A stretch of DNA of 6,484 nucleotides from Nitrospirae bacterium RIFCSPLOW2_12_42_9 (lineage in GTDB: Bacteria > Nitrospirota > 9FT-COMBO-42-15 > HDB-SIOI813), in NCBI GenBank assembly GCA_001805205.1, contig MHER01000047.1, positions 1-6,484 on the forward strand. The letters are read 5' to 3'. A program made the position numbers and the translations under genes. Below are positions 1 to 5,312 of the stretch, piece by piece (the stretch's first letter is position 1; each line of letters begins with the position of its first letter). The notes below the pieces were generated by a model. That model searched no databases and was not told where the DNA came from. It saw only the letters and a program-made list of their open reading frames with translations.

Positions 1-486
1 ATTATTACGAAAAGTTCTCATGCCTCAATAGTCCATTACTCACAACTGTTAGAACCTTCCTTCTCCCCGGAAGATCTGATAACCGCAATACTTATTAAAG
101 TTTCAGGGGCATTATCAGGGTACCTGATATTCCTGTTCGATGAAAAGAGTGCCATTGAGATTGTAACACGGATACTTCACAGAGAGATAGATTCTATATT
201 AGAACTGGATGACATCAGCCGCTCTGTTATGGAAGAGACCGGCAATATAATCGGAACCGCCTTCCTGAATACCCTCGCTATGAACCTGAACCTTGAAATA
301 TATCCATCATCACCAATAATAGCATGCGATCTTTCCGGTGCAATAGTGGAGACTATTATGGCGCAATTTGCTATACAAGGTGAATATGCCTTGAGCTGTC
401 ATATATCCTTTAGTTCCAGTAATGATAAGATAAACGGTATATTCTCAATGCTTCCTGAGGATATTGATGCATGGAGATCCATATGA
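1..486 (+). CDS. cheC: CheC-type CheY-P phosphatase, 5' end missing
   Basis: Frame 1 is open from the first base to TGA at 484-486, giving 161 visible residues; the true start lies upstream of the window. CheC removes phosphate from CheY-P in the cytoplasm and binds CheD. The sequence shows the CheC/CheX/FliN phosphatase motif (D/S)-x3-E-x2-N-x22-P: visible residues S75, E79, N82 and P105, with the expected spacing. CheC normally has two such motifs. This would be the second, and the first would lie in the roughly 35-45 residues cut off (estimate from remembered CheC length of about 200 aa). The visible part already exceeds what CheX, a one-motif relative, would have in front of its motif, and cheD follows immediately, so CheC is preferred over CheX or FliY. 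The ATG at 229 falls inside the motif and cannot be the start. The stop overlaps the cheD start by 4 nt. Confidence 0.87.
   Translation: MITKSSHASIVHYSQLLEPSFSPEDLITAILIKVSGALSGYLIFLFDEKSAIEIVTRILHREIDSILELDDISRSVMEETGNIIGTAFLNTLAMNLNLEIYPSSPIIACDLSGAIVETIMAQFAIQGEYALSCHISFSSSNDKINGIFSMLPEDIDAWRSI
473..476 (+). promoter_or_regulatory. Ribosome binding site deciding the cheD start
   Basis: GGAG lies 6 nt before the ATG at 483 and within the last codons of cheC. It supports 483 rather than the in-frame ATG at 471, which would place the GGAG inside the cheD coding region. It also creates an ATGA stop/start overlap with cheC, typical of translational coupling. Confidence 0.7.
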
Positions 487-962
487 ATATCATCAATGTT
501 GGAGTCGGAGATCTTGCTGCATCTATATTTCCGAATATTCTTAAGACTTTACTCGGTTCTTGCGTTGGTGTAGCACTCTATTCCCCATCGGACAAGGTCG
601 GAGGGCTTATACATATAATGCTTCCTAAATTGACTAATGGAGATATGAACCGGGCAAAATATGCAAATACAGGTATACCTTTACTACTATCTACTTTAGA
701 AAATGGGTATGGGGTAGACAGGAGTAACCTGATAGCAAAAATAGCAGGCGGCGCAAATATGTTTTCTTTCAAAAAGACAGCAGCTCCTGTGTTTGATATA
801 GGGACTAACAACATAGCAGCAGTAAGATACTGTCTTAACCATTTGGAAATTCCCATAGTTGAGGAGGATGTAGGTGCAAACTATGGGAGGCGTATAGAAT
901 TCTATTTAGAATCCGGGAAGATAAGCATATTTGGACACAATAAACAAGAGGTTCATATATGA
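483..962 (+). CDS. cheD: CheD, chemoreceptor glutamine deamidase
   Basis: A 159-aa protein, normal length for CheD, which deamidates (or modifies) glutamines in MCP signalling helices and is itself bound by CheC. From the ATG at 483, the catalytic cysteine motif LGSCVGV places Cys27, and GLIHIMLP places the catalytic His44. Both have the same numbering as remembered for Thermotoga CheD. Family motifs GGANMF (a KxxGGANMF-like block), GTNN and GRRIEF follow in order. The catalytic Thr is probably Thr22 in KTLLGSC, five residues before the Cys. In Thermotoga it is six before, where this protein has Lys21. No signal peptide or membrane segment is seen; it is cytoplasmic. The start at 483 is chosen because GGAG lies 6 nt upstream and gives an ATGA overlap with cheC. 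The stop overlaps the next gene in the same way. The likely target receptor is the MCP encoded on the opposite strand, an inference from proximity. Confidence 0.93.
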   Translation: MNIINVGVGDLAASIFPNILKTLLGSCVGVALYSPSDKVGGLIHIMLPKLTNGDMNRAKYANTGIPLLLSTLENGYGVDRSNLIAKIAGGANMFSFKKTAAPVFDIGTNNIAAVRYCLNHLEIPIVEEDVGANYGRRIEFYLESGKISIFGHNKQEVHI

Positions 963-1327
963 AAAACAGGATACTCATAGTAGATGACGCCATGCTGATG
1001 CGCATGATGTTGAAGGATATATTTCAAGGTAATGGATTTGATGTGGTGGGTGAGGCTGACGATGCGGACATAGCCCTTGATATTTACAAAAAGACACATC
1101 CGGACCTCGTAACCATGGACATTACCCTGACAGAGAGCAGCGGAATTGATGCCATACGTCTTATATTAGATTATGACCAGGATGCAAAGATTATTGTCAT
1201 ATCTGCCCTGGACCAGCGGAAGGTTGTTATGGAGGCATTAAGGCTTGGCGCTAAAGACTTTATAATAAAACCCTTTGAAGAAGGGCATGTCGTAACATCT
1301 GTAAGGAACCTGTTATCCTACCAGTAA
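959..1327 (+). CDS. cheY: CheY-like single-domain response regulator
   Basis: A 122-aa stand-alone receiver with no output domain, which fits CheY binding to the flagellar switch or another partner. All receiver landmarks are present: acidic pair D9-D10, phosphoacceptor D54 in VTMDITL, S82 in VISALD as the conserved Ser/Thr, and K104 in IIKPF with the usual cis Lys-Pro. The ATG overlaps the cheD stop (ATGA, 959-962), and AGAGG at 947-951 sits 7 nt upstream. The gene order cheC-cheD-cheY puts the regulator beside its probable phosphatase. It could also signal to a non-flagellar target; nothing in the window decides this. The stop codon is followed one base later by a strong palindrome. The assignment to the receiver family is near certain; the name CheY rests on context. 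Confidence 0.92.
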   Translation: MKNRILIVDDAMLMRMMLKDIFQGNGFDVVGEADDADIALDIYKKTHPDLVTMDITLTESSGIDAIRLILDYDQDAKIIVISALDQRKVVMEALRLGAKDFIIKPFEEGHVVTSVRNLLSYQ

Positions 1328-1328
1328 T

Positions 1329-1377
1329 CCCCTCACCCTTACCCTCTCCCCTCAGGGGAGAGGGTAAGGGTGAGGGG
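1329..1377. repeat. Perfect 24-bp-arm palindrome between convergent genes
   Basis: Arms 1329-1352 and 1354-1377 are perfect reverse complements around a single base at 1353. The arms are built from CCCCTCACCC and CCCTCTCCCC blocks. From memory, C/T-rich palindromes of this kind are widely dispersed repeats in many bacterial genomes. It starts one base after the cheY stop and ends 18 nt before the end of the opposing small gene, so the transcript of either strand would fold it into a long hairpin. No U-run follows on either strand, so it is not a classic intrinsic terminator, though it may still stop or protect both transcripts. TAAT occurs on both sides (1325-1328 and 1379-1382), too short to be called a target duplication with confidence. 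Confidence 0.85.
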
Positions 1378-1397
1378 CTAATAAGGGTGAGGGGCTA
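1365..1397. repeat. Two tandem copies of a palindrome arm end (16-17 nt)
   Basis: TAAGGGTGAGGGGCTA occurs at 1365-1380 and again at 1382-1397, a tandem direct repeat of period 17. The first copy is the outer end of the right palindrome arm plus CTA. The second copy contains, on the - strand, the TAG stop of the small gene ending at 1395. This looks like slippage or a partial second insertion of the same repeat. Confidence 0.85.
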
Positions 1398-1691
1398 CAC
1401 CCTGATATCAATGTGTTTAGACTCTTCTTCAGATTCACTATCTTCTTTGGTCTCTTTTCCCCGCTTTTTCTTCTCCTGTCCTGTCTTTCCCTGATGGTCT
1501 TTAATGCTTATCTCTACCTTGTCTGTATGGTCCATATCCTCAACTATTTTGCCTTTGGTTTCTGCATCCTTCTGATTTTGAACCATTAGCCTTGATTGCT
1601 CTGTCTGGGCCTGGTTTTGTTGTAGTTGTTGTACCTTTTCAACACCCTGTAAGTTTAACAGGACCTGCTGTATGTTATTCAACTGTGTCAT
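1395..1691 (-). CDS. Small charged Q-rich protein, function unknown
   Basis: A 98-aa protein that I do not recognise. The first third is amphipathic and rich in Gln, with a run of LQQNQAQ type that could form a coiled coil. The second half is highly charged, with clusters of Lys/Glu and an acidic stretch of Asp/Ser/Glu near residues 82-90, and is probably disordered. There is no signal peptide, membrane segment or cysteine. Its ATG overlaps the MCP stop (ATGA, 1691-1688), so it is probably translationally coupled to the receptor and belongs to the same operon. From memory, short Q-rich, charged proteins of unknown function occur in flagellar/chemotaxis loci of deltaproteobacteria and relatives; I cannot confirm homology here. 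The TAG stop lies within the duplicated palindrome arm, so the C-terminus may have been set by the repeat. It is likely a real gene because of the overlap and the composition of the protein. Confidence 0.66.
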   Translation of the reverse strand: MTQLNNIQQVLLNLQGVEKVQQLQQNQAQTEQSRLMVQNQKDAETKGKIVEDMDHTDKVEISIKDHQGKTGQEKKKRGKETKEDSESEEESKHIDIRV

Positions 1692-3322
1692 TTTAATTTA
1701 AATTGCCCGGTTAATGCCTGTAGTTCTGTAGCTATTTTTGACAGATCGCTTGCAGCATTGCTCGTCTCCGATACACTTCCGAATGCCTCTTTCGTAACCT
1801 TTGAGATACTCTCCATATTAGCAGAAACCTGCCCTGCTGCTGCAGATTGTTCTTCCTCTGAAGCAGCAATCTGCTGAATCATATCAGATACGTTACTTAC
1901 CATGTCAACAATGGTGTTAAGGCTATCGCCTGCCTCTGTTGCAAGTTCTACACCCTCTTCCACATTCTTCCTTCCACTGTTCATAGCCTCTACTGCACCT
2001 GCTGTCCGTTCCTGAATAAGTTCTATCTTTGCTTTAATCTCCTTTGTCGCCTTAGTTGTTCTCTCTGCAAGCTTTCTTACCTCATCCGCTACTACAGCAA
2101 ATCCCTTACCATGTTCACCGGCCCTCGCAGCCTCGATTGCTGCGTTCAATGCCAGCAGGTTTGTCTGATCCGCAATATCATTAATGACCGTAATAATCTC
2201 ACCTATCTGATCAGAGGACTTTCCGAGCTCCTCAATAGTACGTGCAGACTCTTCCACAGACCTGGCAATATTACGCATCCCATCTACAGTCTTTGCAACA
2301 ATATTTCCACCTTTAATTGCAACCTCAGAGGCCTTTTTCGCAGACTCTGCAGCCTGACTGGCATTCTTTGCAACCTCAACAACAGTAGCGCTCATCTCTT
2401 CTATGGCAGAGGCCACCTGTGAAACCTGCATATTTTGATCCTGTGTCCCTTTTGTTATCTCCTCCGCTGTAGTAGAAAGCCGCATGGCAGAAAGACCAAC
2501 ACGCTGTGTCATCTCCACGACTTTACACAGGACTACAACGAGTTTATCCACAAAGGTATTGAAACCCCTGGATACATCACCTATCTCATCCACACGGGCT
2601 GCGTCCAGTCTCCTCCTTAAATCCCCTTCTCCCTCTGCAATGTCCCTGAATGTTTCTGAAAGGCTCTTCAACGGATTCGTAACCATACTTGTAATCAAAA
2701 ACCCCATTATAAAACTGATAATAACTAAAGATATTGATATAATGCTTACAACAATATTATTCCAGCTTGATGTCTTTTCTATATTTTCTATTATCTCTTT
2801 AAATTCCTCTTCCTCGTACTTTGAAAATGAATCCAGCCTCTCTCTCAGTAATGATGCTGCCTCACTGAATCCTTTCATCTGAGAGGCTAATGATATAGGG
2901 TCCTCCTGGTTTATCAATGCCTCTGTTATGGAAAACCCCTTACCGGAGTAGTCATTAAATAGACTTTTAATGGCTTCGACTTCTTTAGAACCTATTCCTT
3001 TGCTCTCCCTCTCCATCTTTTCTAAATCAAGTAAAGTATTCTTAAAATGATCTGACAGCTCTTTTGCTTTGTTAAGTTTATTAATATCAACAAACATCCC
3101 GGCTGAACTTAGTTCCTCGCCGATGTATTTGAAATCTGTAATAAGAGATTGTGCCCCCTGCATGGTGATAAGGGCGTTATTTTTCAAGTAATGTGATTGT
3201 TTCTGAATATTCCTGCTTGAGAAAAATGAGAGTACTGCAACAACCACAAACAAAAATGAGATTAAACAAAAGCTGGCAAGTATCTTATGTCTTATCTTAT
3301 AATTACCCACAAAGTTTATCAT
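1688..3322 (-). CDS. Methyl-accepting chemotaxis protein, membrane receptor
   Basis: A 544-aa transmembrane receptor that, through CheW, would control a CheA kinase. From the ATG at 3322 the order is: a short basic N-terminus; TM1 about residues 14-34; a periplasmic region of about 150 residues, entirely helical in appearance and without PAS or Cache landmarks, so possibly a four-helix-bundle type; TM2 about 188-212; a HAMP domain about 213-265 with NPL at its start and a DEIG block; then a cytoplasmic coiled coil. The hairpin tip that binds CheW/CheA lies at about 373-422 and includes [16 protein letters not shown] and [16 protein letters not shown]. Methylation-type Glu/Gln pairs occur before the tip (AIEEMSA, 306-312) and after it (AASEEEQSA), which are candidate sites for CheD and CheR. 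No C-terminal pentapeptide tether is seen. The start at 3322 is chosen over an upstream ATG at 3358, which lies inside a palindrome, because AGGAGG stands 6 nt before 3322. Confidence 0.95.
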   Translation of the reverse strand: MINFVGNYKIRHKILASFCLISFLFVVVAVLSFFSSRNIQKQSHYLKNNALITMQGAQSLITDFKYIGEELSSAGMFVDINKLNKAKELSDHFKNTLLDLEKMERESKGIGSKEVEAIKSLFNDYSGKGFSITEALINQEDPISLASQMKGFSEAASLLRERLDSFSKYEEEEFKEIIENIEKTSSWNNIVVSIISISLVIISFIMGFLITSMVTNPLKSLSETFRDIAEGEGDLRRRLDAARVDEIGDVSRGFNTFVDKLVVVLCKVVEMTQRVGLSAMRLSTTAEEITKGTQDQNMQVSQVASAIEEMSATVVEVAKNASQAAESAKKASEVAIKGGNIVAKTVDGMRNIARSVEESARTIEELGKSSDQIGEIITVINDIADQTNLLALNAAIEAARAGEHGKGFAVVADEVRKLAERTTKATKEIKAKIELIQERTAGAVEAMNSGRKNVEEGVELATEAGDSLNTIVDMVSNVSDMIQQIAASEEEQSAAAGQVSANMESISKVTKEAFGSVSETSNAASDLSKIATELQALTGQFKLK

Positions 3323-3328
3323 CCCTTT

Positions 3329-3334
3329 CCTCCT
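3329..3334 (-). promoter_or_regulatory. Strong Shine-Dalgarno site for the MCP
   Basis: On the - strand AGGAGG is followed by AAAGGG and then ATG at 3322-3320. It is the best ribosome binding site in the window and fixes the MCP start. It lies about 10 nt downstream of the palindrome at 3344-3399, so a hairpin in the mRNA would form directly upstream of it. Confidence 0.85.
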
Positions 3335-3343
3335 GTTTAATTC

Positions 3344-3399
3344 TAATTCTGGGGACACCTTACTTAATTCAAGAATTAAGTAAGGTGTCCCCAGAATTA
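3344..3399. repeat. Perfect 27-bp-arm palindrome, REP/MITE-like
   Basis: Arms 3344-3370 and 3373-3399 are perfect complements with only AA between them (56 nt in all). The core GGGGACACCTTACTTAATTC and its complement resemble, from memory, a dispersed family containing GGGGACACC...TTAATT found in many environmental genomes, often near REP-associated (IS200-like) transposases; no such transposase is in this window. It fills most of the 74-nt gap between the HDOD and MCP genes. Its outer arm contains the TAA stop of the HDOD gene (3399-3397). TAATTC is repeated just outside the left arm (3338-3343). No U-run follows in the - direction, so it is not a standard terminator; a role in mRNA stability or in uncoupling the MCP from the upstream genes is possible. 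Confidence 0.9.
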
Positions 3400-4251
3400 A
3401 TAATTGAAATTATCTTTCTCTGATTCAAAGTTCTTTTGAATCTTATCTGTTAAGCCGCTAATTGTACCTTCAGTTATCCTGAGTAATGCTGCTGCCTCAG
3501 ATTCTGAAATATTCAACTCCGGATATTTATTCTTCCTCCCTATCCCTGATTTAATACATATGAGATCTGCAAGATTAACTATTATTGGCAGCTTTCCAAG
3601 ATAAAACGGATTATCTTTTATAAGTACCTGAAACCCGTCGTGGTGATATCTTATTGCCTTTTCCAGCTCCTCTGACAGCTTCCATTTTTTAACCACATGG
3701 GCCCCGGCCTCAGGATGGGAAAATCCAAATATCTCCTTCTCTGCAAAGTAATAAGTTACATCCTCATTATAAGTCCTCTCCATTACCTGCATATATTTCT
3801 GACTGTCATAGTTGTTCATTATCTGTTTACCGATGTCATGTAAAAGCCCGGCTAAGAAGGCCTCCTCAGGGTCAGGAAAACGGATCTCTTTTGCTATAAG
3901 CAATGATGCTATAGACGCACCTAATGAGTGTTCCCACATCATTATCTCTGTCAGACCGAATCTTTTATTCATGGATTTCATTGCATCTGCGAAAACCAGA
4001 TTCCTTATAGTCTTATATCCGAGGATCATAATAGCTGAGGATAGTGTCCTGATAGCCCGTGGAATCCCATAAAATGGAGAATTTGCCATCTTGAGTATCT
4101 TTGTAGAGAGCGCCTGATCTGCTGATATCACATCCTGGAGCTTTGCAGCAGTAGTGTCAGGGTCAGATATCATCTTGATTATCTGCTGGGCAACATGCGG
4201 CATGGGTGTTATCTCATAACCGCTTATTAATGCATCTTCTAATGCCGGCAT
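3397..4251 (-). CDS. HDOD-domain signalling protein
   Basis: A 284-aa cytoplasmic protein consisting almost entirely of one HDOD domain, a relative of the HD phosphohydrolases found in bacterial signalling, often with unknown substrate. The N-terminal block ([13 protein letters not shown], about 16-28) and the [11 protein letters not shown] block (about 52-62) are typical of HDOD. Unlike many HDOD proteins it keeps a near-complete set of HD-type metal ligands: H108, H138-D139 in LLHDIGK, H179 in SHPEAG and H203-H204 in RYHHDG. An HD-GYP-like phosphodiesterase or another hydrolase activity is therefore possible, but the GYP signature is absent. The start at 4251 has AAGGAG 8 nt upstream. It lies 18 nt after cheW and before the MCP, so it is probably part of the receptor operon. 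Its TAA stop falls in the palindrome 3344-3399. Confidence 0.92.
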   Translation of the reverse strand: MPALEDALISGYEITPMPHVAQQIIKMISDPDTTAAKLQDVISADQALSTKILKMANSPFYGIPRAIRTLSSAIMILGYKTIRNLVFADAMKSMNKRFGLTEIMMWEHSLGASIASLLIAKEIRFPDPEEAFLAGLLHDIGKQIMNNYDSQKYMQVMERTYNEDVTYYFAEKEIFGFSHPEAGAHVVKKWKLSEELEKAIRYHHDGFQVLIKDNPFYLGKLPIIVNLADLICIKSGIGRKNKYPELNISESEAAALLRITEGTISGLTDKIQKNFESEKDNFNY

Positions 4252-4259
4252 TTCATTGG

Positions 4260-4265
4260 CTCCTT
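4260..4265 (-). promoter_or_regulatory. Shine-Dalgarno site for the HDOD gene
   Basis: AAGGAG on the - strand, 8 nt before the ATG at 4251, lies inside the 18-nt gap after the cheW stop. It supports the chosen start and a shared transcript with cheW. Confidence 0.75.
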
Positions 4266-4269
4266 AAAA

Positions 4270-4716
4270 TCAATTAATTTTCAACAGATTCTCAAGTTTC
4301 AATACAGTAATAAGTCGTTCATTCCATCTCGCTACTCCCAACAGATAATCCGACCTCTCATTATCATTTATCGAAGGGCATGGTTCTATCCGGTCATCAC
4401 TAAGGATAATAACATCTATTACCAGATCCACTGACAGTCCTGCCAGCCTTCCACCGGCGTCAACTACTATTATCCTTGAAGAATCCGTATAAGGTGTTAC
4501 AACCTTACCCATCCTTTTTCTCAAATCTATTATGGGAACAATCTTGCCTCTGAGATTAACAACCCCTTCAACATAGCCCGGGGCCTTTGGGACTTTAACA
4601 GCCTCAACAACTCTGATGATCTCCTGAACCTTCATTATATTAAGTCCATACTCCTCATTATCAACACGAAAAGTTACCAATTGAAGGCTGCCTTCTGTAA
4701 TAATGTTTGTTTTCAC
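4270..4716 (-). CDS. cheW: CheW, receptor-kinase coupling protein
   Basis: A 148-aa protein from GTG at 4716, normal CheW length. It bridges the MCP hairpin tip and the CheA P5 domain at the membrane array. The CheW fold is clear from residue 11: LQLVTFRVDNEEYGL opens the first strands, VQEIIRVV (30-37) follows, and the signature GVVNLRGKIVPIIDLR covers about 51-66 with the conserved NLRG at 54-57. The reading frame is open upstream to an ATG at 4848, but those 44 codons lie in a repeat and give an Arg-rich peptide unlike CheW, so GTG is preferred. A G7 tract 8 nt upstream serves as Shine-Dalgarno. Start codon, G7 tract and leader are all within a 96-nt sequence that is also found at the start of the porin gene. 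HDOD and MCP genes follow in the same direction. Confidence 0.93.
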   Translation of the reverse strand: MKTNIITEGSLQLVTFRVDNEEYGLNIMKVQEIIRVVEAVKVPKAPGYVEGVVNLRGKIVPIIDLRKRMGKVVTPYTDSSRIIVVDAGGRLAGLSVDLVIDVIILSDDRIEPCPSINDNERSDYLLGVARWNERLITVLKLENLLKIN

Positions 4717-4805
4717 CTGAAAATCCCCCCCAAACACCACGCTGTAGGGACAAACCTTTAGGTTTGTCCCTTTCCTGTTGGACAGACCTAAAGGTCTGTC
4801 CCTAC
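4710..4805 (-). repeat. 96-nt repeat, copy 1: hairpins, G7 tract and cheW start
   Basis: Identical at all 96 positions to 6389-6484 (offset 1679). Read in the gene direction it contains: a 10-bp hairpin (arms 4792-4801 and 4780-4789, two-base loop), a second 11-bp hairpin (arms 4760-4770 and 4747-4757, two-base loop), a GCGTGGTGTTT linker, GGGGGGG (4731-4725), an 8-nt spacer, and GTGAAAA, the start of cheW. The two hairpins differ at a few bases, and the outermost GTAGGGACA / TGTCCCTAC (4744-4752 and 4797-4805) are also complementary, so 62 nt can fold as two hairpins or as one long imperfect one. The identity ends just inside codon 3 of the gene. No target-site duplication is visible. Confidence 0.93.
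4725..4731 (-). promoter_or_regulatory. G7 tract acting as cheW ribosome binding site
   Basis: Seven G residues on the - strand end 8 nt before the GTG at 4716, the only purine-rich Shine-Dalgarno candidate there. A homopolymer of this length may change by slippage, which would shift spacing or strength of the site. Confidence 0.55.
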
Positions 4806-4864
4806 GTCTACGCCTGTTTTCATTGTCCTTTGTGTTAACATGTAACATGAATGTTTCATTTTAA
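4806..4864 (-). other. Spacer between binding-protein gene and repeat, no clear promoter
   Basis: These 59 nt separate the stop of the binding-protein gene from the repeat. They hold a tandem TAACATG pair (4836-4849, + strand) and no convincing -35/-10 pair or terminator on the - strand. It is therefore undecided whether cheW is transcribed from here or by read-through from the porin. Confidence 0.5.
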
Positions 4865-5296
4865 TTAATCACCCACATCTATTGTTAAAAGAATTTTAAC
4901 CCCTGATACATCAGCCTCATTTCTAATGATGTATCCGATACCTCCTGTATCTTCTCTGACAGTCCTGACAATCTCATCAGATGAAGGCTTTGTTATAGGA
5001 GGGATACCCCCCTCCTGAAAGACCTTCTTTATCCAGTATGCATTATATCCATCCTCACTCACACCAAGAACCTTTGTCAGAAATTTCCTGCGTATCTTTG
5101 GATTCTTATGATCATAGGGTCTGATCCTTATCCCGCCTTCGGTTACCTTTTCTCCAAGATAAATCTCTTTTAGTGTCTGTGTAGAAATATGGTTCACCGG
5201 AAATGATTTGTTTGCTATAACATTAATCTCCTCTGCATATGTCCTGACTGATAACATTAAGACCATGATGACAACAATATAAATTATAAATCTCAT
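4865..5296 (-). CDS. Half-length PstS-like periplasmic binding protein
   Basis: A 143-aa protein with a signal peptide: basic residue at 2, hydrophobic core about 3-17, and TYA before a likely cleavage after A21. There is no lipobox cysteine, so a soluble periplasmic protein is expected. The mature part of about 120 residues starts with INVIANKSFPV, then has LKEIYLGEK, a WIKKVF block and GGIGYI near the C-terminus. These correspond to the order seen in the second lobe of phosphate-binding PstS proteins (PBP-like family), where full-length members have about 300 residues in two lobes. A ligand cannot be told from the sequence. It starts 16 nt after the porin stop, with only a weak, distant AGGG as ribosome binding site, so it may depend on translation of the porin. 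With no ABC permease or ATPase near it, a role in ligand sensing for the neighbouring MCP is a reasonable inference; a scavenging role is the alternative. Confidence 0.8.
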   Translation of the reverse strand: MRFIIYIVVIMVLMLSVRTYAEEINVIANKSFPVNHISTQTLKEIYLGEKVTEGGIRIRPYDHKNPKIRRKFLTKVLGVSEDGYNAYWIKKVFQEGGIPPITKPSSDEIVRTVREDTGGIGYIIRNEADVSGVKILLTIDVGD

Positions 5297-5312
5297 TATA
5301 AATCTTTAATCC

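Noticed and set aside
229..486. A separate short gene starting at ATG 229
   Set aside because: The frame is open to base 1, and the ATG is inside the CheC phosphatase motif (visible residue 77).
578..856. Open frame on the - strand inside cheD
   Set aside because: It is a shadow of a clear cheD and its protein has no recognisable features.
1329..1377. A classic Rho-independent terminator
   Set aside because: The hairpin is strong but no U-run follows on either strand, so it is listed as a repeat with possible termination activity only.
2111..2882. Several + strand open frames opposite the MCP
   Set aside because: They overlap each other and the well-supported MCP coding region; Cys/Ser/Leu-rich products are typical antisense shadows.
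3323..3358. MCP start at the ATG at 3358
   Set aside because: The extra 12 codons come from the palindrome and have no Shine-Dalgarno; AGGAGG is correctly spaced for 3322.
4744..4805. CRISPR repeat or riboswitch
   Set aside because: Only two copies 1679 bp apart with no spacers, and no known riboswitch core was recognised; the hairpins are those of a dispersed palindromic repeat.
4717..4848. An N-terminal extension of CheW starting at the ATG at 4848
   Set aside because: These 44 codons are mostly repeat DNA, encode an Arg-rich peptide unlike CheW, and lack a ribosome binding site; the GTG at 4716 has one and gives the normal length.
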